38,019 bases of DNA, from positions 1-38,019 of the forward strand of contig REDO01000089.1 in NCBI GenBank assembly GCA_007693435.1, written 5' to 3'. Made by a program: the position numbers and the translations under genes. The notes beneath the pieces were generated by a model. That model ran no database searches and was not told the DNA's origin. It saw only the letters and a list, made by a program, of their open reading frames with translations. Shown one piece after another: positions 18,818-27,569 of the stretch; the first letter of the stretch is position 1; each line of letters starts with the position of its first letter. The DNA comes from Salinarimonadaceae bacterium (GTDB lineage: Bacteria; Pseudomonadota; Alphaproteobacteria; Rhizobiales; Beijerinckiaceae).

Positions 18818-19117
18818 ATGACGGAAAAGCCGCAATTCCACGCGCTTCTCGCGCCGCCCGACGCCCTCGAGAAGGGCGGCTACGAGGTCCTGCGCGCGAG
18901 CGTCGTGGACGGCGCCGTCAGCGTCGCGTTGCGACGCTCGTTCGACGACCCTCAGACGTGGGGCGTTCTCTTCGTCGATCTGGCCCGTCAGGCGGCCAGG
19001 ATCTACGCCGCTGAAACCGGGATCGGGGAGGACGAGGCCATGGCGCTCATCCGCGCCGGGATAGAAGCCGAGCTGGACCGCCCGGCCGATTCCTCCTCGA
19101 CCCGCTCCGTAAACTGA
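18818..19117 (+). CDS. DUF5076 family protein inside the pdh operon
   Basis: A 99-residue soluble protein of unknown function, with LLAPPDALEKGGYEVLRASVVDGAVSVALRR then a stretch containing FDDPQTWGVLFVDLARQAARIY and a helical C-terminal half (GIGEDEAMALIRAGIEAELDRP). It matches what I know as the DUF5076 family. It starts five bases after the pdhB stop and ends 21 bases before pdhC, so it is almost certainly co-transcribed and made along with the complex. No catalytic motif, signal or membrane helix is seen; a role in complex assembly or regulation is only suggested by position. Confidence 0.82.
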   Translation: MTEKPQFHALLAPPDALEKGGYEVLRASVVDGAVSVALRRSFDDPQTWGVLFVDLARQAARIYAAETGIGEDEAMALIRAGIEAELDRPADSSSTRSVN

Positions 19118-19138
19118 CACCAGCTCAGGATCACACGC

Positions 19139-20524
19139 ATGCCGATCAACGTCCTGATGCCCGCCCTATCGCCGACGATGGAGAAGGGCAATCTCGCCAA
19201 GTGGCTCAAGAAGGAAGGCGATTCCGTCAAATCCGGCGACATCCTCGCCGAGATCGAGACGGACAAGGCCACGATGGAAGTCGAGGCCGTCGATGAGGGC
19301 GTTCTCGCCAAGATCGTCGTGCCCGAGGGCACGGCCGACGTCCCGGTCAACGAACTGATCGCGCTCATCGCCGAAGAGGGCGAAGACGCCGCTTCGGTGG
19401 CTGCGTCCTCAAAGGAGAAGCCCGCTCCGGCGAAGGCTTCCGAAGCCAAGGCTCCTGAGCCCAAGGCCCCCGAGACCAAGGCCCCCGAGACCAAGGCTTC
19501 CGAGGCCAAGGCTTCCGAGGCCAAATCTCTGAATTCCGAGGCGAAGCAGGCGCCCGCTCCCGCCGTCGCGAAGGGCGAGCGGGTCTTCGCGTCGCCGCTG
19601 GCGCGCCGCATCGCCAAGGACGCCGGTATCGACATCGCCGCCGTGGGGGGCACCGGGCCGCATGGCCGCATCGTCGAGCGCGACGTCCGTCAGGCCATCG
19701 AGAAGGGCGTCGGCAAGGCGCCGGCGCAGGCCGCCGCTTCGGGCAAGCCGGCGGCTCCCTCTGGAGCGACGATGGCCCAAGGCATGTCGGTCGATCAGGT
19801 CAAGGCGATGTATCCGGCCGATTCCTACGAGGAAGTCTCCCTCGACGGGATGCGCAAGACGATCGCCAAGCGTCTGGTCGAGTCCAAGCAGACGATCCCG
19901 CATTTCTACCTCTCGCTCGATGTCGAGCTCGACGCCCTGCTCGCGCTGCGCACCCAGATCAACGACGCCGCGGGCAAGGACAAGGATGGAAAGCCGGCCT
20001 ACAAGCTCTCCGTCAACGACTTCGTCATCAAGGCGCTCGCGCTTGCTCTCCAGCGTGTTCCGGACGCCAACGCCGTATGGGCGGAGGATCGCATCCTGCG
20101 CTTCAAGCATTCGGATGTCGGCGTCGCGGTCGCGATCGAAGGCGGCCTGTTCACCCCGGTGATCCGCCGCGCCGAAACGAAGTCGCTCTCCGCCATTTCG
20201 GCCGAGATGAAGGACCTCGCGGGCCGGGCGCGCAACAAACGCCTGAAGCCCGAGGAATATCTGGGCGGCTCCACGGCGGTCTCGAATCTCGGCATGTTCG
20301 GGATCAAGGACTTCTCGGCCGTGATCAACCCGCCGCACGCCACGATCCTCGCCGTCGGCGCAGGCGAGAAGCGCGTCGTCGTCAAGAACGACGCTCCCGC
20401 CGTCGTGCAGGCGATGACCGTCACATTATCCTGTGATCACAGGGTGGTGGACGGCGCGCTCGGCGCCGAACTGCTCCAGGCGGTGAAGGGCTTGATTGAA
20501 AACCCGATGAGCATGCTCGTCTGA
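19139..20524 (+). CDS. pdhC: pyruvate dehydrogenase E2 component (dihydrolipoamide acetyltransferase)
   Basis: Core of the pyruvate dehydrogenase complex; moves acetyl from lipoyl-lysine to CoA. The 461 residues comprise one lipoyl domain (1-78, Lys43), a linker with six K-A-x-E-x units (about 99-128), a peripheral subunit-binding domain (about 149-185, [17 protein letters not shown]...[11 protein letters not shown]), a second Ala/Pro linker, and the acetyltransferase domain (about 230-461) with the catalytic pair H434 and D438 in [12 protein letters not shown] lies nine bases before the ATG. Since PdhB supplies a further lipoyl domain, this E2 needs only one. Confidence 0.98.
   Translation: MPINVLMPALSPTMEKGNLAKWLKKEGDSVKSGDILAEIETDKATMEVEAVDEGVLAKIVVPEGTADVPVNELIALIAEEGEDAASVAASSKEKPAPAKASEAKAPEPKAPETKAPETKASEAKASEAKSLNSEAKQAPAPAVAKGERVFASPLARRIAKDAGIDIAAVGGTGPHGRIVERDVRQAIEKGVGKAPAQAAASGKPAAPSGATMAQGMSVDQVKAMYPADSYEEVSLDGMRKTIAKRLVESKQTIPHFYLSLDVELDALLALRTQINDAAGKDKDGKPAYKLSVNDFVIKALALALQRVPDANAVWAEDRILRFKHSDVGVAVAIEGGLFTPVIRRAETKSLSAISAEMKDLAGRARNKRLKPEEYLGGSTAVSNLGMFGIKDFSAVINPPHATILAVGAGEKRVVVKNDAPAVVQAMTVTLSCDHRVVDGALGAELLQAVKGLIENPMSMLV
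19211..19278 (+). repeat. direct repeat B: lipoyl-coding segment in pdhC
   Basis: Partner of 17466-17533 in pdhB, 66 of 68 bases identical, with a 38-base exact run at 19241-19278. Spacing between copies is 1745 bp in direct orientation. Confidence 0.85.
19433..19522 (+). repeat. six tandem 15-bp units in the PdhC linker
   Basis: In-frame units coding [30 protein letters not shown]. The two KAPET units are identical in DNA, as are the last two KASEA units, so recent slippage duplication is likely. The repeat keeps frame and lengthens the charged, flexible linker. Confidence 0.85.
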
Positions 20525-20532
20525 ATCTGGCG

Positions 20533-20551
20533 CGGCCGAATTCTTCGGCCG
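20533..20551 (+). other. hairpin after pdhC
   Basis: CGGCCGAA (20533-20540) and TTCGGCCG (20544-20551) form a perfect 8-bp stem with loop TTC, nine bases after the pdhC stop. A T run (ATTTTT) appears only about 11 bases later, so it is at best an imperfect terminator; it may stabilise the pdh transcript end or attenuate read-through into lpd. Confidence 0.45.
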
Positions 20552-20619
20552 GCCACCCGCCCATTTTTGTTCGCGCTCTGCCACGAAGTGAAGCGCGCCC
20601 GGCGCAACGGGAGTTTTTC

Positions 20620-22053
20620 ATGTCCAGCTACGACATCATCGTCATCGGCGCCGGCCCCGGAGGCTACGTCGCCGCGATCCGCGCGGCGCAACTCGGCCTC
20701 AAGACGGCAGTCGTCGATCGCGAGCATCTGGGCGGCATCTGCCTGAACTGGGGCTGCATTCCGACGAAGGCGCTGCTGCGCTCGGCCGAGATCTTCCACT
20801 ATTTCCAGCACGCCAAGGATTACGGCCTTTCGGCGAAGGACGTCTCCTTCGACATGGGCGCGGTCGTGCAGCGCTCGCGCGGCGTGTCGTCGCGTCTCAA
20901 TGGCGGCGTCGGCATGCTCTTGAAGAAGAACAAGGTCGATGTGATCTGGGGCGAGGGCTCGATCGACGCGCCCGGCAAGGTCACCGTGAAGGCGGCGACG
21001 AAATCCGTCGAAGGCCCGGCCAAGGAGCCGCCGAAGGGCGCGTTGGGTCCCGGCTCCTACACGGCCAAGCACATCATCGTCGCCACCGGCGCGCGCCCGC
21101 GCGTCTTGCCCGGGATCGAGCCGGACAAGAAGCTGATCTGGACCTATTTCGAGGCGATGGTTCCCAAGGCCATGCCGAAATCGCTGCTCGTCATGGGCTC
21201 GGGCGCCATCGGCATCGAGTTCGCGTCCTTCTACCGCACCATGGGCGCGGAGGTGACGGTCGTCGAGCTGCTGCCGCAGATTCTGCCCGTCGAGGACGCC
21301 GAGATCGCGGCCCACGCCCGCAAGCGCTTCGAAAAGCAGGGCATCAAGATCATCACGGGCGCCAAGGTCACCAAGGTGGACAAGGCGGCCGACAGCGTCA
21401 CCGCGACGATCGACGACGGCAAGGCGAAGCAGACGATCAAGGCGGATCGCCTGATCTCGGCGGTCGGCGTCGTCGGCAACATCGAGAATCTCGGGCTGGA
21501 GAAGCTCGGCGTGAAGACGGATCGCGGCTGCATCGTCACCGACGGGCTGGGGCGAACAAACGTGCCGGGGATCTACGCCATCGGCGACGTCGCGGGCCCC
21601 CCGATGCTCGCCCACAAGGCCGAGCACGAAGGCGTCATCTGCGTCGAGACCATCAAGGGCCTGCATACCCACGCCATGGACAAGAACATGATCCCGGGAT
21701 GCACCTACTGCCACCCGCAGATCGCGTCCGTGGGCCTGACCGAGGCGAAGGCCAAGGAGCAGGGGCTCGACGTCAAGATCGGCCGCTTCCCCTTCGCTGG
21801 CAACGGCAAGGCCATCGCCCTCGGCGAGCCGGAGGGCATGATCAAGACGATCTTCGACAAGAAGACCGGCAAGCTGCTGGGCGCCCACATGGTCGGCGCG
21901 GAAGTCACCGAGCTGATCCAGGGCTTTGTCGTCGCGATGAATCTGGAGACGACCGAGGAGGATCTGATGCACACGGTCTTCCCGCATCCGACCCTCTCGG
22001 AAATGATGCACGAGAGCGTGCTGGATGCGTATGGCCGCGTGATCCACTCCTGA
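20620..22053 (+). CDS. lpdA: dihydrolipoyl dehydrogenase (E3)
   Basis: FAD flavoprotein that reoxidises dihydrolipoyl groups using NAD+. The 477-residue sequence has FAD-binding GAGPGGYVAA (10-19), the redox disulphide C41/C46 in GGICLNWGCIPTK, NAD-binding GSGAIGIEFASFY, a second FAD segment YAIGDVAGPPMLAHKAEHEG and the C-terminal catalytic HPTLSE with H456 and E461. A short insertion rich in Lys/Pro/Gly (about 127-142, GPAKEPPKGALGPG) precedes the ATGARPRVLPG block. Its position 95 bp behind pdhC indicates that it serves the pyruvate dehydrogenase complex. It has its own gap and could also have its own promoter. Confidence 0.97.
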   Translation: MSSYDIIVIGAGPGGYVAAIRAAQLGLKTAVVDREHLGGICLNWGCIPTKALLRSAEIFHYFQHAKDYGLSAKDVSFDMGAVVQRSRGVSSRLNGGVGMLLKKNKVDVIWGEGSIDAPGKVTVKAATKSVEGPAKEPPKGALGPGSYTAKHIIVATGARPRVLPGIEPDKKLIWTYFEAMVPKAMPKSLLVMGSGAIGIEFASFYRTMGAEVTVVELLPQILPVEDAEIAAHARKRFEKQGIKIITGAKVTKVDKAADSVTATIDDGKAKQTIKADRLISAVGVVGNIENLGLEKLGVKTDRGCIVTDGLGRTNVPGIYAIGDVAGPPMLAHKAEHEGVICVETIKGLHTHAMDKNMIPGCTYCHPQIASVGLTEAKAKEQGLDVKIGRFPFAGNGKAIALGEPEGMIKTIFDKKTGKLLGAHMVGAEVTELIQGFVVAMNLETTEEDLMHTVFPHPTLSEMMHESVLDAYGRVIHS

Positions 22054-22161
22054 CGCCGCGTCGCCGCCGTCTGACGCGAATTGCGGACGGGCGGTCGATG
22101 CCCTAAATGAAGCGCAGGCGGCGCGGCGGAGTCGCGCCGCATCGCCCAAGAGAAGTGAGTC

Positions 22162-23121
22162 ATGGCCGTCGTTCTCGATCTGCTCAACAGGGACAATCGC
22201 CCCCGGCACCCGGAAAAGGCGAAGCGACCGGATCAGCCGATCCAGCGAAAGCCCGACTGGATCCGCGTGAAGGCGCCGGGCTCCGCCAAATGGGCGGAGA
22301 CCAACCGGATCGTGAAGGAGAACAATCTCGTCACGGTTTGCGAAGAGGCCGGCTGCCCCAATATCGGCGAGTGCTGGGAGAAGAAGCACGCGACCTTCAT
22401 GATCATGGGCGACACCTGCACCCGCGCGTGCGCCTTCTGCAACGTGAAGACCGGCATGCCCGGACCGCTGGACCCGCATGAGCCCGAAAACGTCGCCATC
22501 GCGGTCTCCAAGCTCGGCCTTGAGCACGTCGTCATCACCTCCGTCGATCGCGACGATCTTGCCGACGGAGGCGCGCAGCATTTCGCCGACGTGATCCACG
22601 CCATCCGCGCGAAGTCTCCCGGCACGACGATCGAGATCCTCACGCCGGATTTCCTGCGCAAGGACGGGGCCTTGGAGCTTGTCGTCGCTGCACGGCCCGA
22701 CGTGTTCAACCACAATCTCGAGACGGTTCCTTCGAAATATCTTAAGGTGCGCCCCGGCGCGCGCTATTTCCATTCCATACGTCTGTTGCAGCGTGTGAAG
22801 GAGATCGATCCGACCATCTTCACGAAATCCGGCATCATGGTCGGGCTCGGGGAGGAGCGGAACGAGGTGCTCCAGCTGATGGACGACCTGCGTTCGGCGG
22901 ATGTCGATTTTCTGACGATCGGGCAATACCTTGCGCCGACCCGCAAACATCACCCGGTGATCCGGTACGTGACGCCGGACGAGTTCAAGGCTTACGCGAC
23001 TACGGCCAACGCCAAGGGATTCCTGCTGGTTTCGTCGTCGCCGCTGACGCGCTCCTCACATCACGCAGGCGATGATTTCGCAAAGCTGAAAGCCGCCCGC
23101 GTGGCCCGGCTCGGCGTCTGA
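22162..23121 (+). CDS. lipA: lipoyl synthase LipA
   Basis: Radical SAM enzyme that inserts two sulphurs into octanoyl groups bound to lipoyl domains, such as those of PdhB and PdhC. The 319 residues contain the auxiliary cluster motif C60-x4-C65-x5-C71 ([12 protein letters not shown]), the radical SAM motif C86-x3-C90-x2-C93 (CTRACAFC), [32 protein letters not shown] and the C-terminal [11 protein letters not shown], whose Ser ligates the auxiliary cluster. Placement after lpd links cofactor synthesis to the complex that uses it. GAAGTGAG precedes the ATG. Confidence 0.98.
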   Translation: MAVVLDLLNRDNRPRHPEKAKRPDQPIQRKPDWIRVKAPGSAKWAETNRIVKENNLVTVCEEAGCPNIGECWEKKHATFMIMGDTCTRACAFCNVKTGMPGPLDPHEPENVAIAVSKLGLEHVVITSVDRDDLADGGAQHFADVIHAIRAKSPGTTIEILTPDFLRKDGALELVVAARPDVFNHNLETVPSKYLKVRPGARYFHSIRLLQRVKEIDPTIFTKSGIMVGLGEERNEVLQLMDDLRSADVDFLTIGQYLAPTRKHHPVIRYVTPDEFKAYATTANAKGFLLVSSSPLTRSSHHAGDDFAKLKAARVARLGV

Positions 23122-23133
23122 AGCGCGCCCGCG

Positions 23134-23595
23134 ATGCCCTCGTTCCATACAGTCAAATCCGTCGCGTTCTCGCCAAGGCAGATGTTCGATCTCGTGGCCG
23201 ATGTCGAGAAATACCCTGAATTCGTACCGCTTTGCGAGAGTTTGCGGGTTCGCCGTCGCAGCGCGAGCGGGGAGGGGGTGGAGACGCTGGTGGCCGATAT
23301 GAGCGTCGGTTACCGCGCGATCAAGGAAACCTTCGCCACGCGCGTGATGCTCGACAAGGCGCGCTTGCGCATCGACGTGGAATACATCGACGGGCCGTTC
23401 CGGTTTCTCGAAAACCGCTGGCGCTTCATCGAGGCCCGAAACGGCGGCTGCGACGTCGATTTCCACATCGCCTACGAATTCCGCAACCGGGCGCTCGGCA
23501 TGCTGATGGGGGCGATGTTTGACCGCGCCTTCCGGATGTTCACGAACGCCTTCGAGGAGCGCGCAAAGCGCGTCTACGCTTCGCCCGAAGCGTGA
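23134..23595 (+). CDS. COQ10 / RatA-like START-domain protein (ubiquinone-binding)
   Basis: A 153-residue SRPBCC-fold protein like mitochondrial Coq10 and bacterial RatA. Marks are the N-terminal VAFSPRQMFDLVADVEKYPEFVPLC, a central LRIDVEYIDGPFRFLENRWRF and a C-terminal helix (LMGAMFDRAFRMFTNAFEERAKRVY). Coq10 proteins bind ubiquinone and help its use in respiration; the E. coli relative is also described as a ribosome-association toxin, but this copy is adjacent to lipA, not a ratB gene, so the quinone role is more likely. It begins 12 bp after lipA. Its 3' end overlaps the convergent CinA-like gene by 22 bp. Confidence 0.9.
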   Translation: MPSFHTVKSVAFSPRQMFDLVADVEKYPEFVPLCESLRVRRRSASGEGVETLVADMSVGYRAIKETFATRVMLDKARLRIDVEYIDGPFRFLENRWRFIEARNGGCDVDFHIAYEFRNRALGMLMGAMFDRAFRMFTNAFEERAKRVYASPEA

Positions 23596-24083
23596 GAAAG
23601 CGCCCCTTCGAGCATCGCGAGCGCGTCGTCGATCGTCGCCGCGCGCACGCCCGAGCGGCCGATGTCGCCGTATCGTCTCTCAAGATGGGCGGTCTCCGCG
23701 CCGCGCCGTGCGCAGGCGAGATGCACGAGGCCAACGGGCTTTGCGGCGCTGCCGCCGCCGGGACCGGCCACGCCGCTCACCGCGACGGCGACATGGGCGC
23801 GCGAGCGTGACAATGCGCTCTCCGCCATGGCGCGCACGACCGCCTCGCTGACCGCGCCCTCGGCGGAGATGAGCGACGCCGGAACGCCAAGCATCTCAGC
23901 CTTCGCTTCGTTCGAATAGGTCACGAACCCCCGATCCACGACGCGCGACGAGCCGGCGATTTCGGTGAGCAGGCTGGCGATGAGGCCGCCCGTGCAGGAT
24001 TCCGCCGTCACGATCATCAGGCCCCGCGCTGCGTAAGCGTCAAGGAGGGCGGCGGCGCGGCGTTCCCGGTCTTCTCCGAACAT
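23574..24083 (-). CDS. CinA C-terminal-domain protein (NMN amidohydrolase, PncC-like)
   Basis: A 169-residue stand-alone CinA C-terminal domain, a fold that deamidates nicotinamide mononucleotide in NAD recycling. It has VTAESCTGGLIASLLTEIAGSS, FVTYSNEAKAEMLGV, EGAVSEAVVRAMAE and VAVSGVAGPGGGSAAKPVGLV. The N-terminal molybdopterin-binding-like domain of full CinA is absent, as in most alphaproteobacteria. The start ATG lies four bases after the ispDF stop and has GGAG eight bases upstream, so the two are an operon. A longer open frame upstream overlaps ispDF and is not used. Confidence 0.92.
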   Translation of the reverse strand: MFGEDRERRAAALLDAYAARGLMIVTAESCTGGLIASLLTEIAGSSRVVDRGFVTYSNEAKAEMLGVPASLISAEGAVSEAVVRAMAESALSRSRAHVAVAVSGVAGPGGGSAAKPVGLVHLACARRGAETAHLERRYGDIGRSGVRAATIDDALAMLEGALSHASGEA

Positions 24084-24087
24084 GGCG

Positions 24088-25293
24088 TCAGCTCCTGCGC
24101 GGCAGGCGGATGGTGGCCGCCGCCTGAGCGGCGACGCCTTCGCGCCGCCCGGTGAATCCGAGTTTCTCCGTCGTCGTCGCCTTGATCGAGACATCCTCGA
24201 CGGAGATTCCGGCTATTTCGGCGATGCGCTCCCGGATGGCCTCGCGATGGCGCCCGATGCGCGGCTCCTCGGCCAGCACGGTGACGTCGAGAAGATCGAT
24301 CATGCCGCCGCGGGTCCGCACCTTCTCGACCGCGTAGGCCAGAAACCGATCGGACGACGCGCCGCGCCATTGCGGATCGCTCGGGGGGAAATGCGTGCCG
24401 ATGTCGCCGTCGGCCAGCGCGCCGAGTATCGCGTCCGTCAGCGCGTGCAGCACGACGTCGCCGTCGGAATGCGCCACGACGCCGCGATCATGCGAGATCG
24501 CGACGCCGCCCAGCATGACGTGATCGCCGGGACCGAAGGCGTGCACGTCGAAGCCCGTTCCGACGCGCGTGACGAGGTTATCCGACATGACGGGTGCTCC
24601 GATCGCCTCGTTCCGTTCACGCTCCGAGAAGTCCTTTTCGTGCGTGAGCTTGATGTTCGCGGGATCGCCGGGGAAAACCATGACCGGCATGCCCGCCCAT
24701 TCGACGAGCGCGCCGTCGTCCGTGAAATCCTCCCGCCTGGCGGCGAGCGCCTGCTCGTGCGCAGAGCGTAGCGCCGCGAGGCGGAACGACTGGGGCGTCT
24801 GGACCGCCCGCAGGGCGTCGCGCGGCGGCGTCTCGACGACGAGGCCGTCCGGATCGATCCGTTTGATCGTGTCGACGACGCCTACTCCGGGGATCGCCGC
24901 ATCGCGCCCGTCGAGCGCGGCGCAGGCCGCGGAGATCAGCGCGCCGGTGACGAAGGGACGCGCCGCGTCGTGGACGAGCACCTTGTCGAACCGGGCGAGG
25001 TCGAGCGCGGCGAGCCCCGCGCGCACCGAGGACTGGCGCGTCGCGCCGCCGAAGGCCGGCGCAAGAAGCTTGCCGCCGACTTGCTGGGACGCTTCGTCCA
25101 CAGCGGTTTGGTAGAGATCCGCGTCGTCAGGGTGGATCGCGACGACGATCGCGTCGATTTCGGCGGCTGTCCCGAATGCGTCGAGGGTGCGCGTGAGCAC
25201 CATGCGGCCGCGAATCGTACGATATTGCTTTGGAAGTCCGTCCCCGGCGCGCGATCCACGGCCGGCCGCGACGATGATGGCGGCGATAGGCAT
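24088..25293 (-). CDS. ispDF: bifunctional MEP cytidylyltransferase / MECDP synthase IspDF
   Basis: Fusion of two enzymes of the MEP isoprenoid pathway. Residues about 1-225 are Isp[21 protein letters not shown] (CTP-binding loop), VHDAARPFV, and a segment around [17 protein letters not shown]. Residues about 240-400 are Isp[10 protein letters not shown] with the D-x-H metal ligands, [45 protein letters not shown] and the C-terminal [17 protein letters not shown]. It thus makes CDP-ME from MEP and later cyclises CDP-ME 2-phosphate, skipping IspE, which is encoded elsewhere. The chosen ATG has GGGGA about five bases before it; ATG 25308 is possible. Divergent from dusB. Confidence 0.97.
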   Translation of the reverse strand: MPIAAIIVAAGRGSRAGDGLPKQYRTIRGRMVLTRTLDAFGTAAEIDAIVVAIHPDDADLYQTAVDEASQQVGGKLLAPAFGGATRQSSVRAGLAALDLARFDKVLVHDAARPFVTGALISAACAALDGRDAAIPGVGVVDTIKRIDPDGLVVETPPRDALRAVQTPQSFRLAALRSAHEQALAARREDFTDDGALVEWAGMPVMVFPGDPANIKLTHEKDFSERERNEAIGAPVMSDNLVTRVGTGFDVHAFGPGDHVMLGGVAISHDRGVVAHSDGDVVLHALTDAILGALADGDIGTHFPPSDPQWRGASSDRFLAYAVEKVRTRGGMIDLLDVTVLAEEPRIGRHREAIRERIAEIAGISVEDVSIKATTTEKLGFTGRREGVAAQAAATIRLPRRS

Positions 25294-25443
25294 TGCATCC
25301 CCGATCATTGATCGATCCGGGTGATAGACCGGTGCGGACGATCTGGCAAACGGGCGCCCGATCAAGCGCATTGCACTATTTTAAGGCTCGTCTATTTATT
25401 GAGCATTGATGTAGAGTGAACGCGAACAAAGCGAGCCTCCACC

Positions 25444-26430
25444 TTGCAGATCGGTCGACTCCAGATTGCGGGACGCGTGGCGCTGGCGCCGATGTCCGGC
25501 GTAACGGATATCCATATGCGCAGGATCGCGGCGCGTTTCGGCGCGGCGATGGTCGTCTCGGAGATGGTCGCGTCCGACGCCTATGTGCAGGGCTTCGAGC
25601 AGGCGCGCCTGCGCGCCGAGGGCGAGGGGCTGCATCCGCATATTGTGCAACTGGCCGGCTGCCGCGCCGGGTGGATGGCGGAGGCGGCCAAGCTCGCCGA
25701 AGATACCGGCGCCGACATCGTCGACATCAACATGGGCTGTCCCGCGAAACACGTGGCGGGGGGCATGGCGGGCTCCGCGCTGATGCGCGATCTCGATCAC
25801 GCCTGCGCCTTGATCGACGCGGTCGTCAAGGCGGTCTCGCGGCCGGTCACCGTGAAGATGCGGCTCGGCTGGGATCACTCCAGCCTCAACGCGCCCGAAC
25901 TCGCGCGGCGCGCGCAGGATCTCGGGGTGGCTGCGATCACGGTGCACGGGCGAACGCGTCAGCAATTCTACAAGGGCGTCGCCGACTGGAAAGCGATCGC
26001 CGCCGTGCGCGAGGCGATCACGATCCCTTTGATCGCGAACGGCGACATCGCCGACGCCGACGATGCGCGCCAATGCCTCGAACATTCCGGCGCCGACGCG
26101 GTCATGGTCGGGCGCGCCACGCTCGGCAAGCCTTGGCTGATCGCGCAGATCGAGGCCGAACTTTCCGACTCTCGATGGAGCGAGCCAACTATTTTGGTGA
26201 AAAGTGAAGCGATGACAGAGCACTACGACGGTTTGCTCAGTCTATATGGAGCCCGCATCGCCGTCAGGCATGCGCGCAAACATCTCGCGGCCTTCGCCGA
26301 TCACGCGGCGGAGACAGGTCATCCTCTCGCCCCCGAGCAGCGTCAGGCGCTCGTCACCAGCGAGGATCCCGCCGTCGTCTTCGGATTGCTGCGCCGGATC
26401 GGCGCGTCGGGCGTAGGGGTGGCCGCATGA
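25444..26430 (+). CDS. dusB: tRNA-dihydrouridine synthase DusB (NifR3 type)
   Basis: FMN enzyme that reduces uridine to dihydrouridine in the tRNA D loop. The 328-residue protein has [11 protein letters not shown] (12-22), [21 protein letters not shown] with the catalytic C99, [21 protein letters not shown] and [11 protein letters not shown]. The start must be TTG 25444, because a stop codon lies in frame just upstream at 25417 and the family N-terminus begins here; no good ribosome site is seen. The last four bases overlap ntrB (ATGA). It is the historical nifR3-ntrB-ntrC arrangement of alphaproteobacteria. TTGCAC (25371-25376) upstream could be a -35 box, but its -10 partner is poor. Confidence 0.95.
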   Translation: MQIGRLQIAGRVALAPMSGVTDIHMRRIAARFGAAMVVSEMVASDAYVQGFEQARLRAEGEGLHPHIVQLAGCRAGWMAEAAKLAEDTGADIVDINMGCPAKHVAGGMAGSALMRDLDHACALIDAVVKAVSRPVTVKMRLGWDHSSLNAPELARRAQDLGVAAITVHGRTRQQFYKGVADWKAIAAVREAITIPLIANGDIADADDARQCLEHSGADAVMVGRATLGKPWLIAQIEAELSDSRWSEPTILVKSEAMTEHYDGLLSLYGARIAVRHARKHLAAFADHAAETGHPLAPEQRQALVTSEDPAVVFGLLRRIGASGVGVAA

Positions 26431-27560
26431 CTCAGCCTACCTCCGATGCGGTGATGAACGCCTTGCCTCTACCGGTCATGACGATCGGACGGGACAACGC
26501 CATTCTTCAGGCGAACTCCGCCGCGGAGGCCTTTCTCGATACGAGCGAACGGGTTCTCATCAAGAAGACTCTCAATGACTTCCTTCCGTTCGGCTCGCCC
26601 GTTCTGGCGCTGATTGACGACGTCCGCACGCGCGGCGCGAGCGTCAGCGAGTATCGTGTCGATATCGGCGGGCCGAGGCTGGGACTGGAGCGGATCGTCG
26701 ATGCTTTTGCGAACCCGCTTGCGGACGATTCGGAGAGCGTCGTCTTGATGCTTCAGGAACGGACCATCGCCGACAAGATGAACCGGCAGCTCACGCACCG
26801 CACGGCCGCGCGCTCCGTCACGGCGCTCGGCGCGATGCTCGCCCACGAGATCAAGAACCCGCTTTCAGGCATCCGGGGCGCCGCGCAGCTTCTCGAGCAT
26901 GCCGCTTCGTCGGAGGACCGGCAGCTGACCCGGCTCATCTGCGACGAGGCGGACCGGATCGTGAAGCTGGTGGAGCGTGTGGAGCTGTTCGGCGATTCAG
27001 GTCCGGTCGATCGCGGTCCCATCAACATCCACGTGATCCTCGATCACGTGAAGCGGCTCGGACAATCCGGGTTCGCGCGGCATGTGCGCATCGTCGAGAA
27101 CTATGACCCGTCTTTGCCCCCGATCTACGGAAATCGCGATCAGCTCGTCCAGATTTTCATCAACCTGCTCAAGAATGCGGCGGAAGCGATCGGGCCCGAC
27201 GCGCTCGAAGGCGAAATCGTTCTCTCGACCGCCTTCAGAACCGGCATGCGTTTACAGGCCCGGGGCTCGAGCGAACGCATCTCGTTGCCTATAGAGGTGG
27301 CCGTGCGCGACAACGGGCCGGGCATCCCCGACGAATTCATTTCCGAGATGTTCGATCCCTTCGTCACGACGAAAGAGAACGGCAGTGGCCTCGGACTTGC
27401 TTTGGTCGCCAAGATCGTCGGGGATCACGGCGGCATTGTCGAATGCGATCCCGCGCCCCGGCGAACGACGTTTCGGGTGATGCTGCCGATGTTCAGCGAA
27501 AAGACCGCAGTGCAATCGAGTACGGACGACGTCTCGAATGAAACGTCAGTGAAGGATTGA
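26427..27560 (+). CDS. ntrB: nitrogen regulation sensor histidine kinase NtrB
   Basis: Cytosolic kinase/phosphatase of 377 residues that phosphorylates NtrC when nitrogen is scarce and is controlled by PII proteins. It has a PAS domain (about 8-75), dimerisation helix with phospho-site H140 in [20 protein letters not shown], and ATPase domain with N box [12 protein letters not shown]1 [11 protein letters not shown] box [10 protein letters not shown] and G2 GLGLALV. No membrane helix is present, as expected for NtrB. Start overlaps the dusB stop by four bases and ntrC follows nine bases after its stop, so dusB-ntrB-ntrC is one operon. Confidence 0.96.
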   Translation: MTQPTSDAVMNALPLPVMTIGRDNAILQANSAAEAFLDTSERVLIKKTLNDFLPFGSPVLALIDDVRTRGASVSEYRVDIGGPRLGLERIVDAFANPLADDSESVVLMLQERTIADKMNRQLTHRTAARSVTALGAMLAHEIKNPLSGIRGAAQLLEHAASSEDRQLTRLICDEADRIVKLVERVELFGDSGPVDRGPINIHVILDHVKRLGQSGFARHVRIVENYDPSLPPIYGNRDQLVQIFINLLKNAAEAIGPDALEGEIVLSTAFRTGMRLQARGSSERISLPIEVAVRDNGPGIPDEFISEMFDPFVTTKENGSGLGLALVAKIVGDHGGIVECDPAPRRTTFRVMLPMFSEKTAVQSSTDDVSNETSVKD

Positions 27561-27569
27561 GCCATTCCC

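Noticed and set aside
20533-20567. Rho-independent terminator after pdhC
   Set aside because: The stem is perfect but the T run starts about 11 bases later, so I list it only as a hairpin.
20437-22953. An 838-codon open frame on the minus strand opposite lpdA and lipA
   Set aside because: Antisense of two recognised genes with low-complexity Arg/Asp/Leu composition and no motif.
25371-25443. Sigma-54 promoter for the dusB-ntrBC operon
   Set aside because: No GG-N10-GC pattern of the -24/-12 type was found at a suitable distance; only a weak sigma-70-like -35 box is present.
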